A DNA stretch of 64,000 bases from Ascaris suum (GCA_013433145.1 CM024179.1:7413300-7477299), one strand, 5' to 3'; positions 27,291 through 43,227 are shown, counted from the first letter of the stretch. Translations and numbers: made by a program. The notes: generated by a model from the sequence alone, not told the origin.

Positions 27291-30200
27291 CTGGAAGGTC
27301 GAAAGTAATAAAATCCGATGATGATAATAACATTTCTCTTCATGCGAGATATCACAAAGTAGTACTTTATTAAGCGATGACTGTAACAACCAAAACTGAC
27401 ATCTGACATATTTTCAGGTGGTGCAAAGTGGATGTGCAAGTCGAAGTTGCAAGTATCAATGAAAGAGCGAACGAAAACGAAGGAGACAAACAAGAATGAC
27501 TCAACATGTGGGAAATTATCAGGCAAACAATCATCGCGAAAAGTTTTATGCCCGAAATGAATCTATTTAAGCAAGTTTTGAAAATTTCCATACGTATATG
27601 ACCGCCATCAGATTTGAAAGAAAAAATGGAAAAGCAGGTCAAATGAGATAGCACGATAGGTGGCATATTTATATTCTTCTGATCGAAATGAGCAATTTTA
27701 TGCGTTACTTCAAAAAATGAGCAACAGCATGAAATACTACATGTCTGTTTCAATTTACCCGACTGTTAATAACAATTTTCAACAAAAATAATTCGTTTAT
27801 ATTCAAATGAATCGATATGAATATGAATCCCAAAAACGCAAAATGCAAGCAACTTTTTTCGCATACTTAAGTGTCGATAATTCTTTTTGGAAGCTGATTA
27901 GTCAATATGCTACCGAATTTATTCTACAGAGAATAAAGAATATAATACTCACTAAACATCTGGAACTTTAACTTCCCGAAGTTTAACTTCTAATTTCCGG
28001 AAATCTTTTGAAATGAAACACACTGCAGTGTTTTGCTTCCATAGTGAAAATTTTAAAAACTGTATTGTCGCTAATCTCCTTCATAGGAGAATAAAAGTTG
28101 TCTCGTTGAGATTAGATGCGAAATGAGTGAGCTAATAGAAGTATTGAAAGTGCATAGTAAGCAGAACGAGGAAAAAATCGTCGTTCTTAAAAATTAGCAA
28201 CAGGAAATGAAATTCATACATGAGAAAATGAACTGAATTAATTAATGACCAAGATGAGTATATAAACAGTCGTCTCAATTGTTAATTTATGTTTTCTAGC
28301 TAACATAAGGGAGTTTTGAAGTGAATTCCTCTTAAATAAACGATGCTGAATATCTTGCTCCGGAAGGAGCAATTTTCCTAAAGAAGCCAAAAGACTAACG
28401 GAAAGCGTTTTTAATCGACGAGTAATAAAAATAAAAAGAGATCCATAAATAGACGAGATATAAGAAATTGCTGAATCAGATTCATATAAATCTCTCCACT
28501 ATTTGCTTTCGTCTCATCTTTGATACTTCCTCTTGAATGGTTTTTAATACTGGTGCAAATATTACCTGAAATTAGATGGAATCTATCTAGAAGCAGTACT
28601 AATTAAATCATCACCTGGACTATCCACATTACTAATTTGGTTCCTCTTCTTGCTGTTCACAGTTCTCAAGTTTCAACGACACTATGCAGAAATTTGGCGA
28701 CAGAGTAAAAAGCGCCTAAAATGCCTCTTAAAGGCTTTAGCCTGGTGCTTAACACTGTAATTTTGCAATATAGAATCAATGCAAGTTTCAATATGCATAG
28801 AGTGGCGATGAGTCTTGCAAAATTATTCATGACAGAACATGAATACATGAGAAGTCAACGAGTGAAATAAGCCTCCTTTAGGCAGGGCCAAGTTTTTTTT
28901 GAATTTGGAATTTTTGGAATCTTTTATAGCGTTCATTTGGGCTATCACGAAGGATTTTGGCGCTGAAAACATATGATGCAAAGTACATTCGAATCTAATC
29001 ATAAAAAGATGTTACAGATATTCCAGAATACAAATACCAAGCCGATTTATTAATTTATTCACGGCTGCTGGAAACGTTGACAATTTTCTTAAATTGCTCA
29101 CTTATGGCAGCCAACTGTCAATATTTCGTGCAAAAATATCCACCGTTCACTTGAAAGAAAAATCAACAATCTCAATGCAAGCCGCAAAAGAGACGAAAAA
29201 GAGATAAAAATGCACCGAAAACTTATGTGCCGAAACAAGCTGCGGAAAGCTACGTAGTTGAATTCACGACTAATAAGATTTTAGGTTGAATGTTGTGTGC
29301 GTTCGATACAAATTAACCTCCGAATCCCTCTCAGTATTGCCACTCTAAGACTGCTCATCTCATTGCGAAATTCAGTGCTTCTTCTGTGAATATGAACAGC
29401 ATATCAATGATCAATATCCATTGGACAGTATTGCTATAAGAATTTATTAATAATCAACATCAATGCAAGCAATTACAATGTAAAATATATTCAACAATCA
29501 TGAATTAATCATATCTGAAACAGTAGGCGTTAAAAAGAAGGCCGCTGCATAGAAAAACTAGATGAGCAAAAGTTTTTAAGCTAGTTGATTTGCAAATCAA
29601 ATCAGAATACATCGATCCACGGGTCTTCACCTGTTCTCCTAATTTTTATCCATGAATTTCGGGATTTTTGGAAAACGGCTTGCAATCAAACTATAAAAGA
29701 AGACTACAAGGAAGCAAAAGTTTTATGAATTCGTAGCAAAATCATCAAAAATGCAAAATTTTCAGCGTATTTGTTGGCGGATTTGCTATTTCATGACCAT
29801 TGGTCAATTAACGGAAGTCTGACGTCTTTGCATGCATGCTTGATTTTCCAACGATAAAAATGTTTTTATCGTAATTTGTTCATGAGAATGGAAAGCTTTT
29901 AAGCAGCACTCAGACTCCTTAGAAAATGCGTTGTATACAATTTTACCACCAACTAGCTATACTTATTCACATCACCGATGTGTTCGTTAGTAGTTCATTT
30001 ATCTTATCGACAAAGAATATGATAACTTTTGTCATATTTGTGTGATTATTCACCGTGGAGGTTTATATGATTTATATTGCTATCATAGAGGTTTTTTTTG
30101 GTTTCCTTCGATTTAAATAAAAATTCTGGTTGCATTATTATGAAGATCTTTGGTTTTCTTCGGTTTGAAGTAAAAATTCTGCTGATTATCTTACTTGGAG

Positions 30201-31359
30201 TATTTTTATTCCATCAGAAATTTGATTAGAGTGACGATTGAATGTTTTCCCTTTCAAGCAATGAGCGAGAGTAGTACTAGTGAGTTTCGTATTACCTTTA
30301 ATAATGTCAGCAGGTGTGCTTTCCATTTCTGCAGCGAACAGATTAAATTCAACTTGCTTTCTTTGTCGGATTCATTCGCGCTGAATGGCCCGTCTGAAAA
30401 TGCTATCACGACTTGAAGCTTTGATAACGCTTTGCAATAAATTTTCTAATGAATCGATTGCAATGATTGCAATAACTTCGCAATATCTCAGCAGATTACT
30501 TCATTCCCTCTTTGATGAGTCCAGTTACGCCGAATGAATGGGCCTTATTTGGATTCCAAGATAGTCAGTGGAAAATCCACGACAACTGAATAAGAGACGT
30601 GGTAGCAGTACTCATAAATGGCTACATAAATATTTTTTGCTTTCGCTCAATATTTACAAAGAGTCTATTGTTACTGAATCGGAAGCACAACCCGTTCTTA
30701 AGAACGGAATATAATATGTTATGCAAAATTTCGGCGGAAAATTTGCATAAAAATCTGAATAATAAGAATCATAAGAAAAAAAACCATAACACACGTTTTG
30801 AGAGCGAAAAAAGGAATGGAGAAATCTTTTTTTTTTATCTTGAATGCAGTAACCAATTTTTTGGAAGGAGAAAATTTCAGAAAAAATTCCACTCAATTTA
30901 GAAAAGATCAAAACTTCGATGAAAATAGAATAAAGAAAATGGTTTGTCGCCTATATAAAGTTGCAAAAATTTAAATCCTTATCGCTATCATGATATAATC
31001 ACTTTGAACTACTGCAAGTAAGAGTGGGTGGGCAATTTTTGATAAGCCTCAAAATACGCTTCAAGATTATCGATGAACTTTGAAGACATTTTTTCTCGGC
31101 GTTGCACCGAAAAAGGTATTATTTACGTGGTGCTTAGTTTTGTTTTTTGATAATGGACATTGGTCGTTTAAATAGTTAGACTCATTTTAGTGGTGCAACA
31201 CTAAAACAATCCGATTATTTGAATAAGTAATCCCATAAATTGAGATTGCATAAAATTTGCATATAAAACTGACAGCTGCGTTACGCCGGTAATCTACATT
31301 CCATTTTTTGGAAGATTTTCCTTTAAAATGCCTCGTAGATGGAGAAACAGTTATATACG
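27291..31359. other. Non-coding stretch
   Basis: No gene was recognised. At about 30099-30180 an imperfect tandem duplication repeats GGTTT(C/T)CTTCG.TT and AAAAATTCTG. Remaining open frames are short and lack motifs. Confidence 0.4.
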
Positions 31360-33561
<2,202 letters not shown>

Positions 33562-33628
33562 ATGCAAATTTTTCGTAAATTTGCATATTTCTGACATATT
33601 TGCATATTTGCATATTCTGGATTTGCAT
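33562..33628. repeat. Cluster of five ATTTGCAT octamers
   Basis: The octamer ATTTGCAT, or its reverse complement ATGCAAAT, occurs five times in 67 bases: 33562-33569 (reverse), 33579-33586, 33598-33605, 33606-33613 and 33621-33628. This word is the classical POU-domain (Oct) binding site. The cluster lies roughly 70-130 bp upstream of the first candidate exon at 33695. It could be a regulatory cluster or simply a local repeat, because TTTGCAT words are frequent across this AT-rich window. Confidence 0.5.
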
Positions 33629-33694
33629 ATTTCACCTGATATAATATAGAAAAATAGCCTAAGTTTTTTGCTACAATCTGGAATTGGAAATCAG

Positions 33695-33973
33695 TGCTAA
33701 TTACGAGTACTTGCCTGCAACAAGAAGCGTTGAATGACCCTGAGTCGGAGATCTATAAAAACTCATTTGCAAATGCAATTAGAGTTAATCCGAAAAGCAC
33801 TGCAGCCGATTTCAAAGACATTGAAGTTCACCTAAACATCCGGGACGTTTTGATTAACGCAATGCGAATGAATTTCTTGAAAAGTTGGATTCTGAAAGTG
33901 TTCATCGAGGAAAATCTCCACAACAACATTGTTCGATCAGAACAAATCGAACGAATTGAAATCGACCCATCAG
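33695..33973 (+). CDS. Candidate exon 1 of an unknown three-exon gene
   Basis: A 93-codon open stretch ends at a good donor (CCA TCA G|GTAAAT). It encodes LQQEALNDPESEIYKNSFAN, continues through STAADFKDIEVHLNIRDVLI and ends SEQIERIEIDPS. The composition is charged and helix-like. The left border is uncertain: the frame is open from 33658, there is an AG just before 33695, and another AG before the EALNDPE segment. No ATG is placed convincingly, so an upstream exon is likely if the gene is real. The donor is in phase 1 and fits the next candidate exon at 35243. No protein family was recognised. Confidence 0.35.
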
Positions 33974-35242
33974 GTAAATATTAAACTCGCAACATAGCCA
34001 ATATTTGAGGGATCCCCTGCAAATTCCGATTTCGTTAACAAATCAAAGCATTTGTTTATTGAATTTACGAATGTGGAACAGAGACAATCGGAATTGTTGT
34101 TCCATCGTCCTTGATTAGATCTTGGGAAAGGGAAGTGGAAATGAGAAGAGTGGAAAATGGGATTGGTGAAAAAACTGATACTGAAATTCGGCAACTAAAA
34201 AAAAACTGATATCCATCTTCGAGACATTAGATAAATATATTGGAATTTGGAGAGTAACAGAATAAAGTTGATTGAATGAAACTATTGCTTATAGATATGA
34301 CCACAATTGATCGCTCTCTTGTTCGGATCTCATAATGATAAAAATCTCTTTGTGATTTTATGCAATGTGGTTTGGTCGGCCATTTGTTAGATTTCACTCG
34401 TTCATAGCTCATACTTCCTTTAACCGTTTGCTTGTCGAAGCACTATTTTCTTACTCTAGTAATTTTTCAATTATTTCACCTGTCAAGGTGCTTCATTTTC
34501 CTTATTGACAGTCGTTGATGGAAATAATGTTCAGCACAAACGCATAGCAAACGCTAAACTTAATAGGAAATTCGTTAGTGCTGAGAAATAAACGAAACGA
34601 GAAGAAAAGAAATATATTTTATAGGTGAAGGAATGTTACGACTTCTTTATTCTTTGCAACTACAGTGTTTTTTTACAAATATTTCCTCGTACTTATAACA
34701 GCTTTTTTATCGTGCTAAGTATAAATTTGTTTTTCAAGTTTAAAGAGGCATTTTCACTTAACTTTTTGTTTATATGAAATTCAATTAGTGCAGAATTGCT
34801 GTATGCAAATTTTTCGATCGAATTACGCATAAGTTTGCACTGCATATGTTTTTCATTTCAGAAAAAAAGAACAACTCAGTAGTTGACAAAAGTCTATCAT
34901 CTAAAAATTTATGCATTTTTATGATTTATGCGTATATTAAGCTTTAAAGCATTTCTACGACCGGTGGGTCGCCAAATTCATGAAGAAATTTGCATAATGC
35001 ATATCTTCATTTGGTTTATTTGCAAAAATTTCTATGCAACGATATATTATTTGCGATTTTCATCGATGTGAAGAACGATTTCGAAATCCCAGTGGAAACA
35101 CTTTCCACATGATGTCGTTTATCAGTCTCTCGCTAGTGTCTTCTATTCGTTCACCGCAATATTTTTTACTCGTCCCCAAAACGATGGATGATTTGTGATC
35201 GGCCACTGATAAACGATCAGATGGATTTTTGGGGTATTTTAG

Positions 35243-35356
35243 ATATGCATAAGATCACCTATGTGGAATATTTTGAAGGGAATTTTCTCGAATATTTGAT
35301 CAATATTATAGGAGAAGATGAATTTATAAAGATCGGCTACATAGAAATCAACAAAG
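35243..35356 (+). CDS. Candidate exon 2 of an unknown three-exon gene
   Basis: A strong acceptor (TTTGGGGTATTTTAG) is followed by 114 open bases and a donor (AAA G|GTAGAT). Joined in phase 1 to the previous candidate exon it gives DPS-D-MHKITYVEYFEGNF and then LEYLINIIGEDEFIKIGY followed by IEINK. There are no stops and an even mix of charged and hydrophobic residues. The donor is again phase 1, which fits the following candidate at 35694. The family is unknown. Confidence 0.35.
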
Positions 35357-35693
35357 GTAGATAACACCTTATTGCAAATGAAAGGTAAAGAATTGCAATT
35401 TCATATAGAAATGTTCAACTTGTCATGACATTTAAATCATATGATGCAATTGAAATGAAAACTTTCAAATATTACGGCATAATTATAGAACACATTTTCG
35501 ATAGCGATCCTTGAGCAATTTTAGCGATAATTTTAGTGAACAATGAGAGTAGTTAACTAGGATATAAGAATGACGGAACTTCCTTACGAAATCGCTTTGA
35601 TGTCTCGTATGCATAGCTGAAATGCGATTTAGTGCTTCTTTTTGATATAGTTCAACGGATTATGAATCTGCTTATGTGAATGAACATTTTCAG

Positions 35694-35779
35694 GTGAATT
35701 AAGGAACAATTTTTGTGATATGTCAGAATTCAGCTTCGGCGGAAACGGGAAAAACCAGCCTCACACATTTCGGGATTAA
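35694..35779 (+). CDS. Candidate terminal exon of an unknown three-exon gene
   Basis: After acceptor CATTTTCAG the phase-1 frame reads GELRNNFCDMSEFSFGGNGK, then NQPHTFRD, and reaches a TAA at 35777-35779. It would be the C-terminus if the three exons form one gene. The short length and lack of a recognised domain mean the terminal assignment rests on splice phase alone. Confidence 0.28.
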
Positions 35780-38700
35780 TCCACTCGCTTCCCACAGCGA
35801 TTTCTCTCCCATTGTTTGAAGTTTCAATTAACGGCTCTACGTATACGCTTTTCGCTACCATCGAAAACTTGATCAGATAATCTTGCAAAATTTGTAGAAA
35901 TGCGTCAATAGCGTTTAAATAATCGAATCAAAGTCGCAACAATTTGTCGACTTTACAAGGTGATCAAAACCAATATTAAAACATTGATCAAAAATAGCGG
36001 CTATGTTCTTCAATGACATTTCTTAATTATTCCGTTTAGAGGAGAACCGTTCGCACCGGACCGGAAAACCTAATCACTTCTGCTGTCATCAGGCATAATC
36101 AAATACGATCTATTACACAATAGTGAGCCCTTATTGGGTGCTTTTTTTGGTTATTTTCTTTGCAGAGCCGTCTCATCAAGCATCATTATCGACTTCGCTA
36201 GATATTTTCATATGGAATTCCCTTTCTGCGGTTTTTTTCCACTACCGTATGCCATCAAAAACATCGCATTAAAATTACTTCGCCTATATTTTACAGCATA
36301 TTTATCTCTTTAAGTTCTTTAAATTATGAATTAAATTAGGACGGTTACTAATACGCCTAATTGTCATACGAAAGTTTTAGGCCCAACCCTTTTCCCAGTC
36401 CAATATTTTCCGAAGCACTAAAGTTTAAGGCTCAATTGTTTTTTCTAGCCGAATATTTTCGCAAGCAATATTTTTTGCACAATATGGATCTATGAATTTC
36501 CTAGTAAATTAAGCCTACTATTGTGAATGCTTTAAATAGTAACAACTTGGCGATAACAAACTTGCTCACTCATCAATTGCTTAATAATATGTTAACTAAG
36601 CAAAACTTTACAAAATATTGATTGTCGTTTAGTTAATTCAATTCATCTGAAGTAAAGATATTTGCTAGCAATGAGCATAAAATTAACTCAATTGCAAAAG
36701 GGTATGCTCCTTTGTATTTTGTTAGATCATTTGCAGCATTTCACTTTTATGAAATAGTCATTTGTATCAGTGAAATTCTTATGATTCCCCTAGAGAGACT
36801 CATTTCTAAATTTAAAAAAAAAATTTTTTTTTCATTCACTTCAAGTGTCTCAAGCCCAATGAAATGCACAAAAATCAACGTAACTAATAAAAGGTATTAT
36901 TTTGATACAAATCATGAACGCATTACTTATCACTTTTAGTGTTTCGTTCCATAGTGTACATATACGTTAGGTGATAGATTAGGGGAGCATTCCATGCTAT
37001 CAGATCGGAAGAGTATGCACGTTGAATTTGACACCCTTGGGATACGTCGATAGCCAACAAATCGAGGACCCTTAGGATTAGAAGCCTATTCCAATAAAGT
37101 TCGGCTATCAAGGATAGGTTTTTCTTTTCTTTTCTAGAAGAAATATGATTTGTTGAAGAAAATTTTGTGTTTTTCGCTCATTTCGTAATTTTTGATTGAG
37201 CGAATTTTGCTATTTAATTCAAAATTAGATTACACTAGAATCCATACCAGATCGTCTTTTTTTATATTTAAGTTATTATTAGAAGTATTTTTACTTGAAT
37301 TTTAATTTCAAAAAATTCTGTGAATTCGTGGAAAATTTCCGAAATTTTGCATATATATTTTTGAGTTATGGTTAGGAGTATCTGAGTGAAGCTTTAGCTT
37401 GTTTCAACAATTTTCTGCTGAGCTATTCATATCCTTGCACTATGACAACTCCCCTATCTCATAGGTATCTATGGTAGTATGGGCAGCTTCAGCGGAAATT
37501 GAAGCAATAATGAAGTGTTGCTATGCAGTGAAGACATTACAAATTCTATATCGTTTACTGGAGTTTTTGCAGATACAAAAACCGCATTTTGCCCCAAAAA
37601 TTTCCCATTTGTTTTACGATTTGTACCAATCGGTATGTTTATAGGTGATATAAAAAGCGCATAGTCGTGCCAGCCTCTCTGGTGGGCCTTTTCACTCGAT
37701 GATCCACGATGCACTGGATAATGGGACTTAAGAACATAAATGAAGAATATAAACGATAGAATTTCTAAATATAAGCAACGGCTCCTTTTCTGTACTCTTC
37801 CTGGTTCACTGAGAAGATTGTCGAAACTGAGTGTCGCCTATGCAACCGATGAAAATATATTACTGTCAAAGATCGTATTATTGAACTGATAAGCTCAACG
37901 CTTCAAAACTCTATTCGTGTATCAGTGGGAATTTTTCATAGCAGTGTGATAAGTTCAAAGAATTTCCACGAAAATTGATATTTCGATGATAGGTTGGCTA
38001 ATTAATGATAAGTTTTTACAATGTCTGCCTCATTTTTGCTAACAATATATTCATCGGTATCTATCGACAAGTATAGAAGAATGCTATAAGGCCTGCAAAA
38101 AAAAATGTTTGCAATTTTGCTTATAACGCCAAATAATTCCACAGATTACCCACCAAAGAAGTGATAAAATTAGCGCAAATTAATGCACCCATATAATCGA
38201 ACTAACCAAATCCTTTGTAAACGGTTCATTTCTTCCGCTTGACTAACCAATAGAATCGATCCAATCGGTGCTAAATATATGTAAATGTTTATAACTTTTC
38301 TAGAAATTTATGAATAAATTTAAAAATTCACATATAAGGTTACTCTATAGTGTCTTATATCTAATAAACTGCCTAATCAATTTTCGAGCTGATAACTCTA
38401 GCCAGGGAGAGAGATGCATGCATAAAATAGACGTCATGACGGTAACCTTTATGAATATAAATTTCGAACAATGTATAATCATTATTATAATTTTATGCGT
38501 TGTATGTATAATTATTATAATGCTATTTGATGTAGATCCGTCCTTCAGGAGGTCTTTACATTCGTATTTGTCACATAACCACCACCCATCAATGAAAGAA
38601 AAAATCATCCAATGAAAATGAATTCGAATGATTTAGAGGGATATGAGCAACGCTACACGTTTGAAAATAGATGAGGGCGGATCTATGCATGGATAATGGA

Positions 38701-41700
38701 AGTGGCCCTGGCTATAATACGTCCATTGAGCGTCGACCCCCTATTGTTTTCGTTTCCTAATTGTGACTCTGGATTATCAAAGTCCAACTGTTTTTCTGTG
38801 CGTCTATCTCTTCGGCCTATGCCCTAAAATCCCTAGAAATTGAAAAAAAGACCCCTGCAAGCCCTATAGATAAGAGAAAAAAATGGAAAATGATTATACC
38901 TGTATAGCTATGTTGTTGCTTTTCTGTTTGAGGAAATTTACGCCTTAAGCAATTTTAGCTGATCGAATTGACTGCAATGATTTTTAACGACGAGTGAATT
39001 CGGTGATTCGCCTTCATTGCAATCAAGGATACACGCAAAGTGTTATCGCGTTAATTGACGCATCCTGTGGCAATTTTAGCCGCGTTTTGGGCAACATGTC
39101 AACTTGCTTAGACGATCAACGCATCCATCGTCTTTCTATTTAGGCTTTAACCAGGTCATCAAGCATTCACATTTTGCGTGTCGCATTTCCCTAATTTCCA
39201 ACCTACATTCCTCACATCCTCCAATACGCTTTCTTTCTTAAACTTCTTATGCCTCCATTCCATGAAAGGTTGACGCATATCTATTTGATAGCCTATTATA
39301 TGTTAGAATATGCTCACTAATATAAACTGATTTAATTTGTGGTATTCATTTGTGACTATCTTTTCATAGATTCCTAGCACGAATGATATAGTGATTTAGT
39401 TCATTCTACATTTGCATATGGGTGGGAATTGAGTGGACGTATAACAAGCTAGCTTACATACGACAATTTCTCTTATTAGGTTCGACTCACTTGGGTTACT
39501 AAGGTTGATCACGACTCATCGAGACATAAAATATTTTCGATAGTACTTCTAAACAAATATGGGCAAAATAAATAAAGAATGAGTATAATCATTGTTTGGC
39601 TAAAAACAATGCATAAAAGCTATATGACAATTGATGTTTTAGTTGAAATTTTTTTTGAATAGAATCTATAAGCGGTGGTATAATTTGCATAAATAATTCT
39701 CCGCTAATAATTCCTCCGTTGAAAATTTGAAATTGTGTAGATTCTCATTTGCTTTCCAATCGTTTATCGAGAAAATGTGATATTATAACGTATTGAAAAG
39801 TTTTATCGTGTCGTTAATTATCTCATCTATCTCTAATATTTGCATTTCTTTATTTGATAGTTGTTTCAATTCTTTCAATAATAAATTCATTAAAATTCCA
39901 ACAATCGATCTAGACTAATTTATATTCTTTTACACCTTAATATTATTATTAATTATAATTTCAAAGTTTTTAGAAAATATCAAATCAAGTTTAATTAGTT
40001 AATAAGACTAATAGCATTAAAGAATTAATCTACATTAATAGTCTTTTATAGATGTTTTCTTTAATTTTGTGAATGAAATGTATTCAATAGGCCTATACAG
40101 ATATGATTTCATTTCTGTTAGCTTGGTTTTTTTTTCTCGGCTCATCTCTAAATTCGCAAATTTGCAAATATATTATTCATTGGAGTAGTTCAACTAGTCG
40201 TCCATCCTAGAAACAAAGCAGCGAAATCAATAAGCAGTAAGTTGTGAGAGTGTGTGGCGCATTGTTTGCGCATCTAAAGGAGTTTATGCGTCGCTATCGA
40301 TATAAGTTTTTTTTCGAGTGCAATTTTTCACTCACTTTTGGAAAATATTTGTTTTTCAATTGAATTTGAGACGTTTTATTGAGATCTTTTTTTTTCCGCT
40401 ATAACTGTTAATAATTTCTGAGAATTGCGATATAATGGTGGACATAGGGGGAAATTTTTGAGGAAAGTTTAGATGCAGTTATCGAAAAATGAAAATTTTT
40501 TCGACGCTTTCGTAAAAATACATGGACGGGTCATTAAAAGTGTCGATGTCTATATTTTTATGTGTACTTCAAAATTTTCATTTGCTTGACTTTCATATGA
40601 GCGAAGAAAAAGAGGAGATTTATGCTTCAGTGCACTCCTTTAATAAATAGGCCACTAAGCCTTCGTTTCTTTAGGCTCTCTGACCCTAAAATTCAAGAAT
40701 AGCAGATCATATTCTATCGTTTAGGGTTGTTGACAGTTTTCCAATTGTGGAATGCAGATTTCCGCGTTGAATTTCCGGTGAAAGACTCTCGAGAAATTTA
40801 AGAATACAAAATGCTCTCTAATTTCGTTAAAAGTTGAAGTCATACAAACTTGTCGAACCTAATGGCTAGCTGCCAAGTATGACCATTACACTGACACAAG
40901 GTATTCTATGCAACGATCGTATGCAAATCTCGGAAAAATGAGCCATCATTGTAGAAGAAAAGACTTTCTTTCTGTTCTCTGCGTCATTACTTCAAATGGG
41001 ACGCATCACACGAGGTGTACGGTTGCTAGACTAGGGATATGCGAGGTCGTATTAAACCGGTGCATTCAACTATTTGTTACGAATTGTCTCGTTTGAGAAG
41101 AAAGGTGTTGACCTTTCGTCGATTACAAGACCTGGAACATAACATCTTTTGACAAAATGAAGGAGAAGTCTTGCGAAGGTATTTATATCATCATAGCATC
41201 ACAGCATCACTATCGTCACCACCTTTACATATTTATTTGTATGCCATCACAGCAGACTAGTCAACCACTTATTAAATAATGGCTCAAGGATATTGTTGTT
41301 TTTGACGTTGAAATGGTAGTAAATCGCTGTGAGGTGATTTTGGCACCTGTTTCTACCAGGCAGCAAAAGATGCATGTAAGAATTCCGGTGTATTTGTAGT
41401 GCGAAAAGAAATATAAGCCTTCCAACTTTAGTTCAATTCAGCATAAAATTTTAATGTGAACTAAAACGTCTTCATTGCGCTTGAATAAACCAAACTCGAA
41501 TAACCTCTGTAATTAGATCCATTAGGCATATAAAATGCAATAAGAAAAATACGAGAAATTATTGAGAATTGAAAAAGAAACTCGCATAATTGCTGAAAAA
41601 CGAATTTAAATGTGTGCGAATGCTTCGATCGCTTATGTTGAAATCAATCTCGATGAGCCCCAAAAGAAAGCTGTGCAAAAAAAAGATCGCATTAAAAGGA

Positions 41701-41991
41701 TTATTTTAGGGCAAGGGCCACTCGAATGCATTAACGTTGTTGTCCTTGCTCCTAATGCATGAAGGGAACTTGTAGATCCATCCAAATAGTTCTTTTTCCA
41801 GCAACGACAACTTCTTCTATCCATTCATTTATTCATTTGTTTATTTATGTCTATGTATTGTTTACTCATTAAATTTGAGCAAAATTACTTCTGCAACAAA
41901 ACTTTGATGAACCCTTCGCCGTTTCAAAGTTTTTGGTGGGTTTTTTTTTCTTTGCAAAACTTTCGGCTTTGTGTGAACTAATCATCCGACA
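35780..41991. other. Non-coding stretch
   Basis: No gene or mobile element was recognised in this 6.2 kb. Open frames are short and AT-driven. The frame at 38310-38615 has only a runs-of-Ile composition. A 30-codon frame at about 38670-38759 (SGPGYNTSIERRPPIVFVS) has coding-like residues but no convincing splice context. Confidence 0.4.
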
Positions 41992-42456
41992 ATGCCTCCA
42001 AAGAATGCAATTGCATACGTGGTAAAACAGGATCACTGCGGCAGCACTGTCCGAATCACCTTGATAAGTTCAAACAAAGTGGTCGACAGCTCCTTTGAAT
42101 CCACGTTTAACCACTTCATCAACAACACTTGCCCCTCAAGAATTATTGCTAATGCCTCTGCTCTGATGTAAGAGGAAGATCCATTTGAAGATAAAAAAAA
42201 CATTGGCGACCAGTGGTTTTCGCTGAAATGGATAGAGTGGTTTGTATGGGCGCATAACAACGAGCTGCGATCGGTACCAACACAATCAGACAGATCCTCA
42301 GCCAACTTATCGAGGAAGCTATACTATATGCATAGTTCCGATGAGTGTCTTCAACGATCACTTTCGTCGTCGCTTAAGGTCTTAGCAGTAATACTTCTGT
42401 CACTGTTCAGGTGTTGCGTGTCTTTTTTTTTTCATTATCTGAGAGATATCCAATAG
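41992..42456 (+). pseudogene. Stop-interrupted ORF of unknown family
   Basis: From an ATG at 41992 a frame reads MPPKNAIAYVVKQDHCGSTV and on to IIANASALM for 59 codons. It meets TAA at 42169, then continues in the same frame as EEDPFEDKKNIGDQWFSLKW, IEWFVWAHNNELRSVPTQSD and YYMHSSDECLQRSLSSSLKV to about 42450. Both halves have balanced, non-AT-driven residue use, unlike the neighbouring sequence, so this probably derives from one coding unit. The stop lies in the word CTGAT|GTAAGAG, a strong splice donor. The first half may therefore be a genuine exon ending at 42167, with the second half intronic or a separate exon. Otherwise it is a pseudogene with one nonsense change. No family was recognised. 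Confidence 0.4.
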
Positions 42457-43227
42457 TACGCATCTGTGTGAAAATATTACCCGAGAGTGCTTCACGACGA
42501 ACTTGCTTCGAATTCTACTGCTTATTCTTATGCTAATTTTGTAGCTTATAAAGAGAAAAAATTGCGCATAGCTCTTATTTCTGTCTCGGAAACCCTTGGG
42601 AAATGGCCGAAATTCGTTGAAGGATAGCGCTTTTGAAGCGATTAGAAAAAAAGACCGTTTATGGCTTAAACGCTGTAATATCTCACAAAAGCAAAAAAAA
42701 AAAAAAATAGCAGAAGCAACACTGTCAAAATATTGCTAGGATTGATTTCGCTATTTGGAAATATTCGTCTTGATACTAATCTCCCGTTACCTATAGATGG
42801 TATTTCTGCTTCGTGGATATCAATCCGGAAGCGATTGTTGAAAGTACAAGTAAATATGATGATACTATGTTTCTGAAATTGTGTGGTCATCAAGTTTTTC
42901 CACTATCAGTTTGGTACCGGCGCATTTACTATATTACAGCCTAAAAATATTTTCTTTGATCTGAGAGAAATGAAAGGAGATGTGAAATGATAATGAAATG
43001 AAAGAAGCCTTTATTTCACTTCCTAAAAAGTTATCGATCTACACTGATTTTAAGCCAGTTGGTAGAAATGACTATGAAAAATTCCATCATTGAGCATATG
43101 ATGAATGGAAGATGATCAACCTCTACCGAATAAGGATCTCAGTCAAAATGCTCAACCACGCTGCAATTATTTGTGAGTGACCGGATCACGGAGTTGAATG
43201 AAGAGTACTGACCAGTGTCCTAAGTAA
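42457..43227. other. Non-coding stretch
   Basis: No gene was recognised. The sequence just before 43228 may include more of the CR1-like copy, but it does not align by eye with the copy at 22 kb. Confidence 0.35.

Noticed and set aside
35115..35216. 12-bp inverted repeat TCGTTTATCAGT / ACTGATAAACGA separated by 78 bases
   Set aside because: The arms are short and the loop long, so it is within what may occur by chance in a window of this size.
37002..37013. Twelve bases identical to the start of a common sequencing adapter (AGATCGGAAGAG)
   Set aside because: The match stops at the next base and the flanks are continuous AT-rich genomic sequence, so a chance match is more likely than adapter contamination.
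39480..39495. GGTTCGACTC, resembling a tRNA B-box
   Set aside because: No A-box, acceptor stem or cloverleaf can be built around it.
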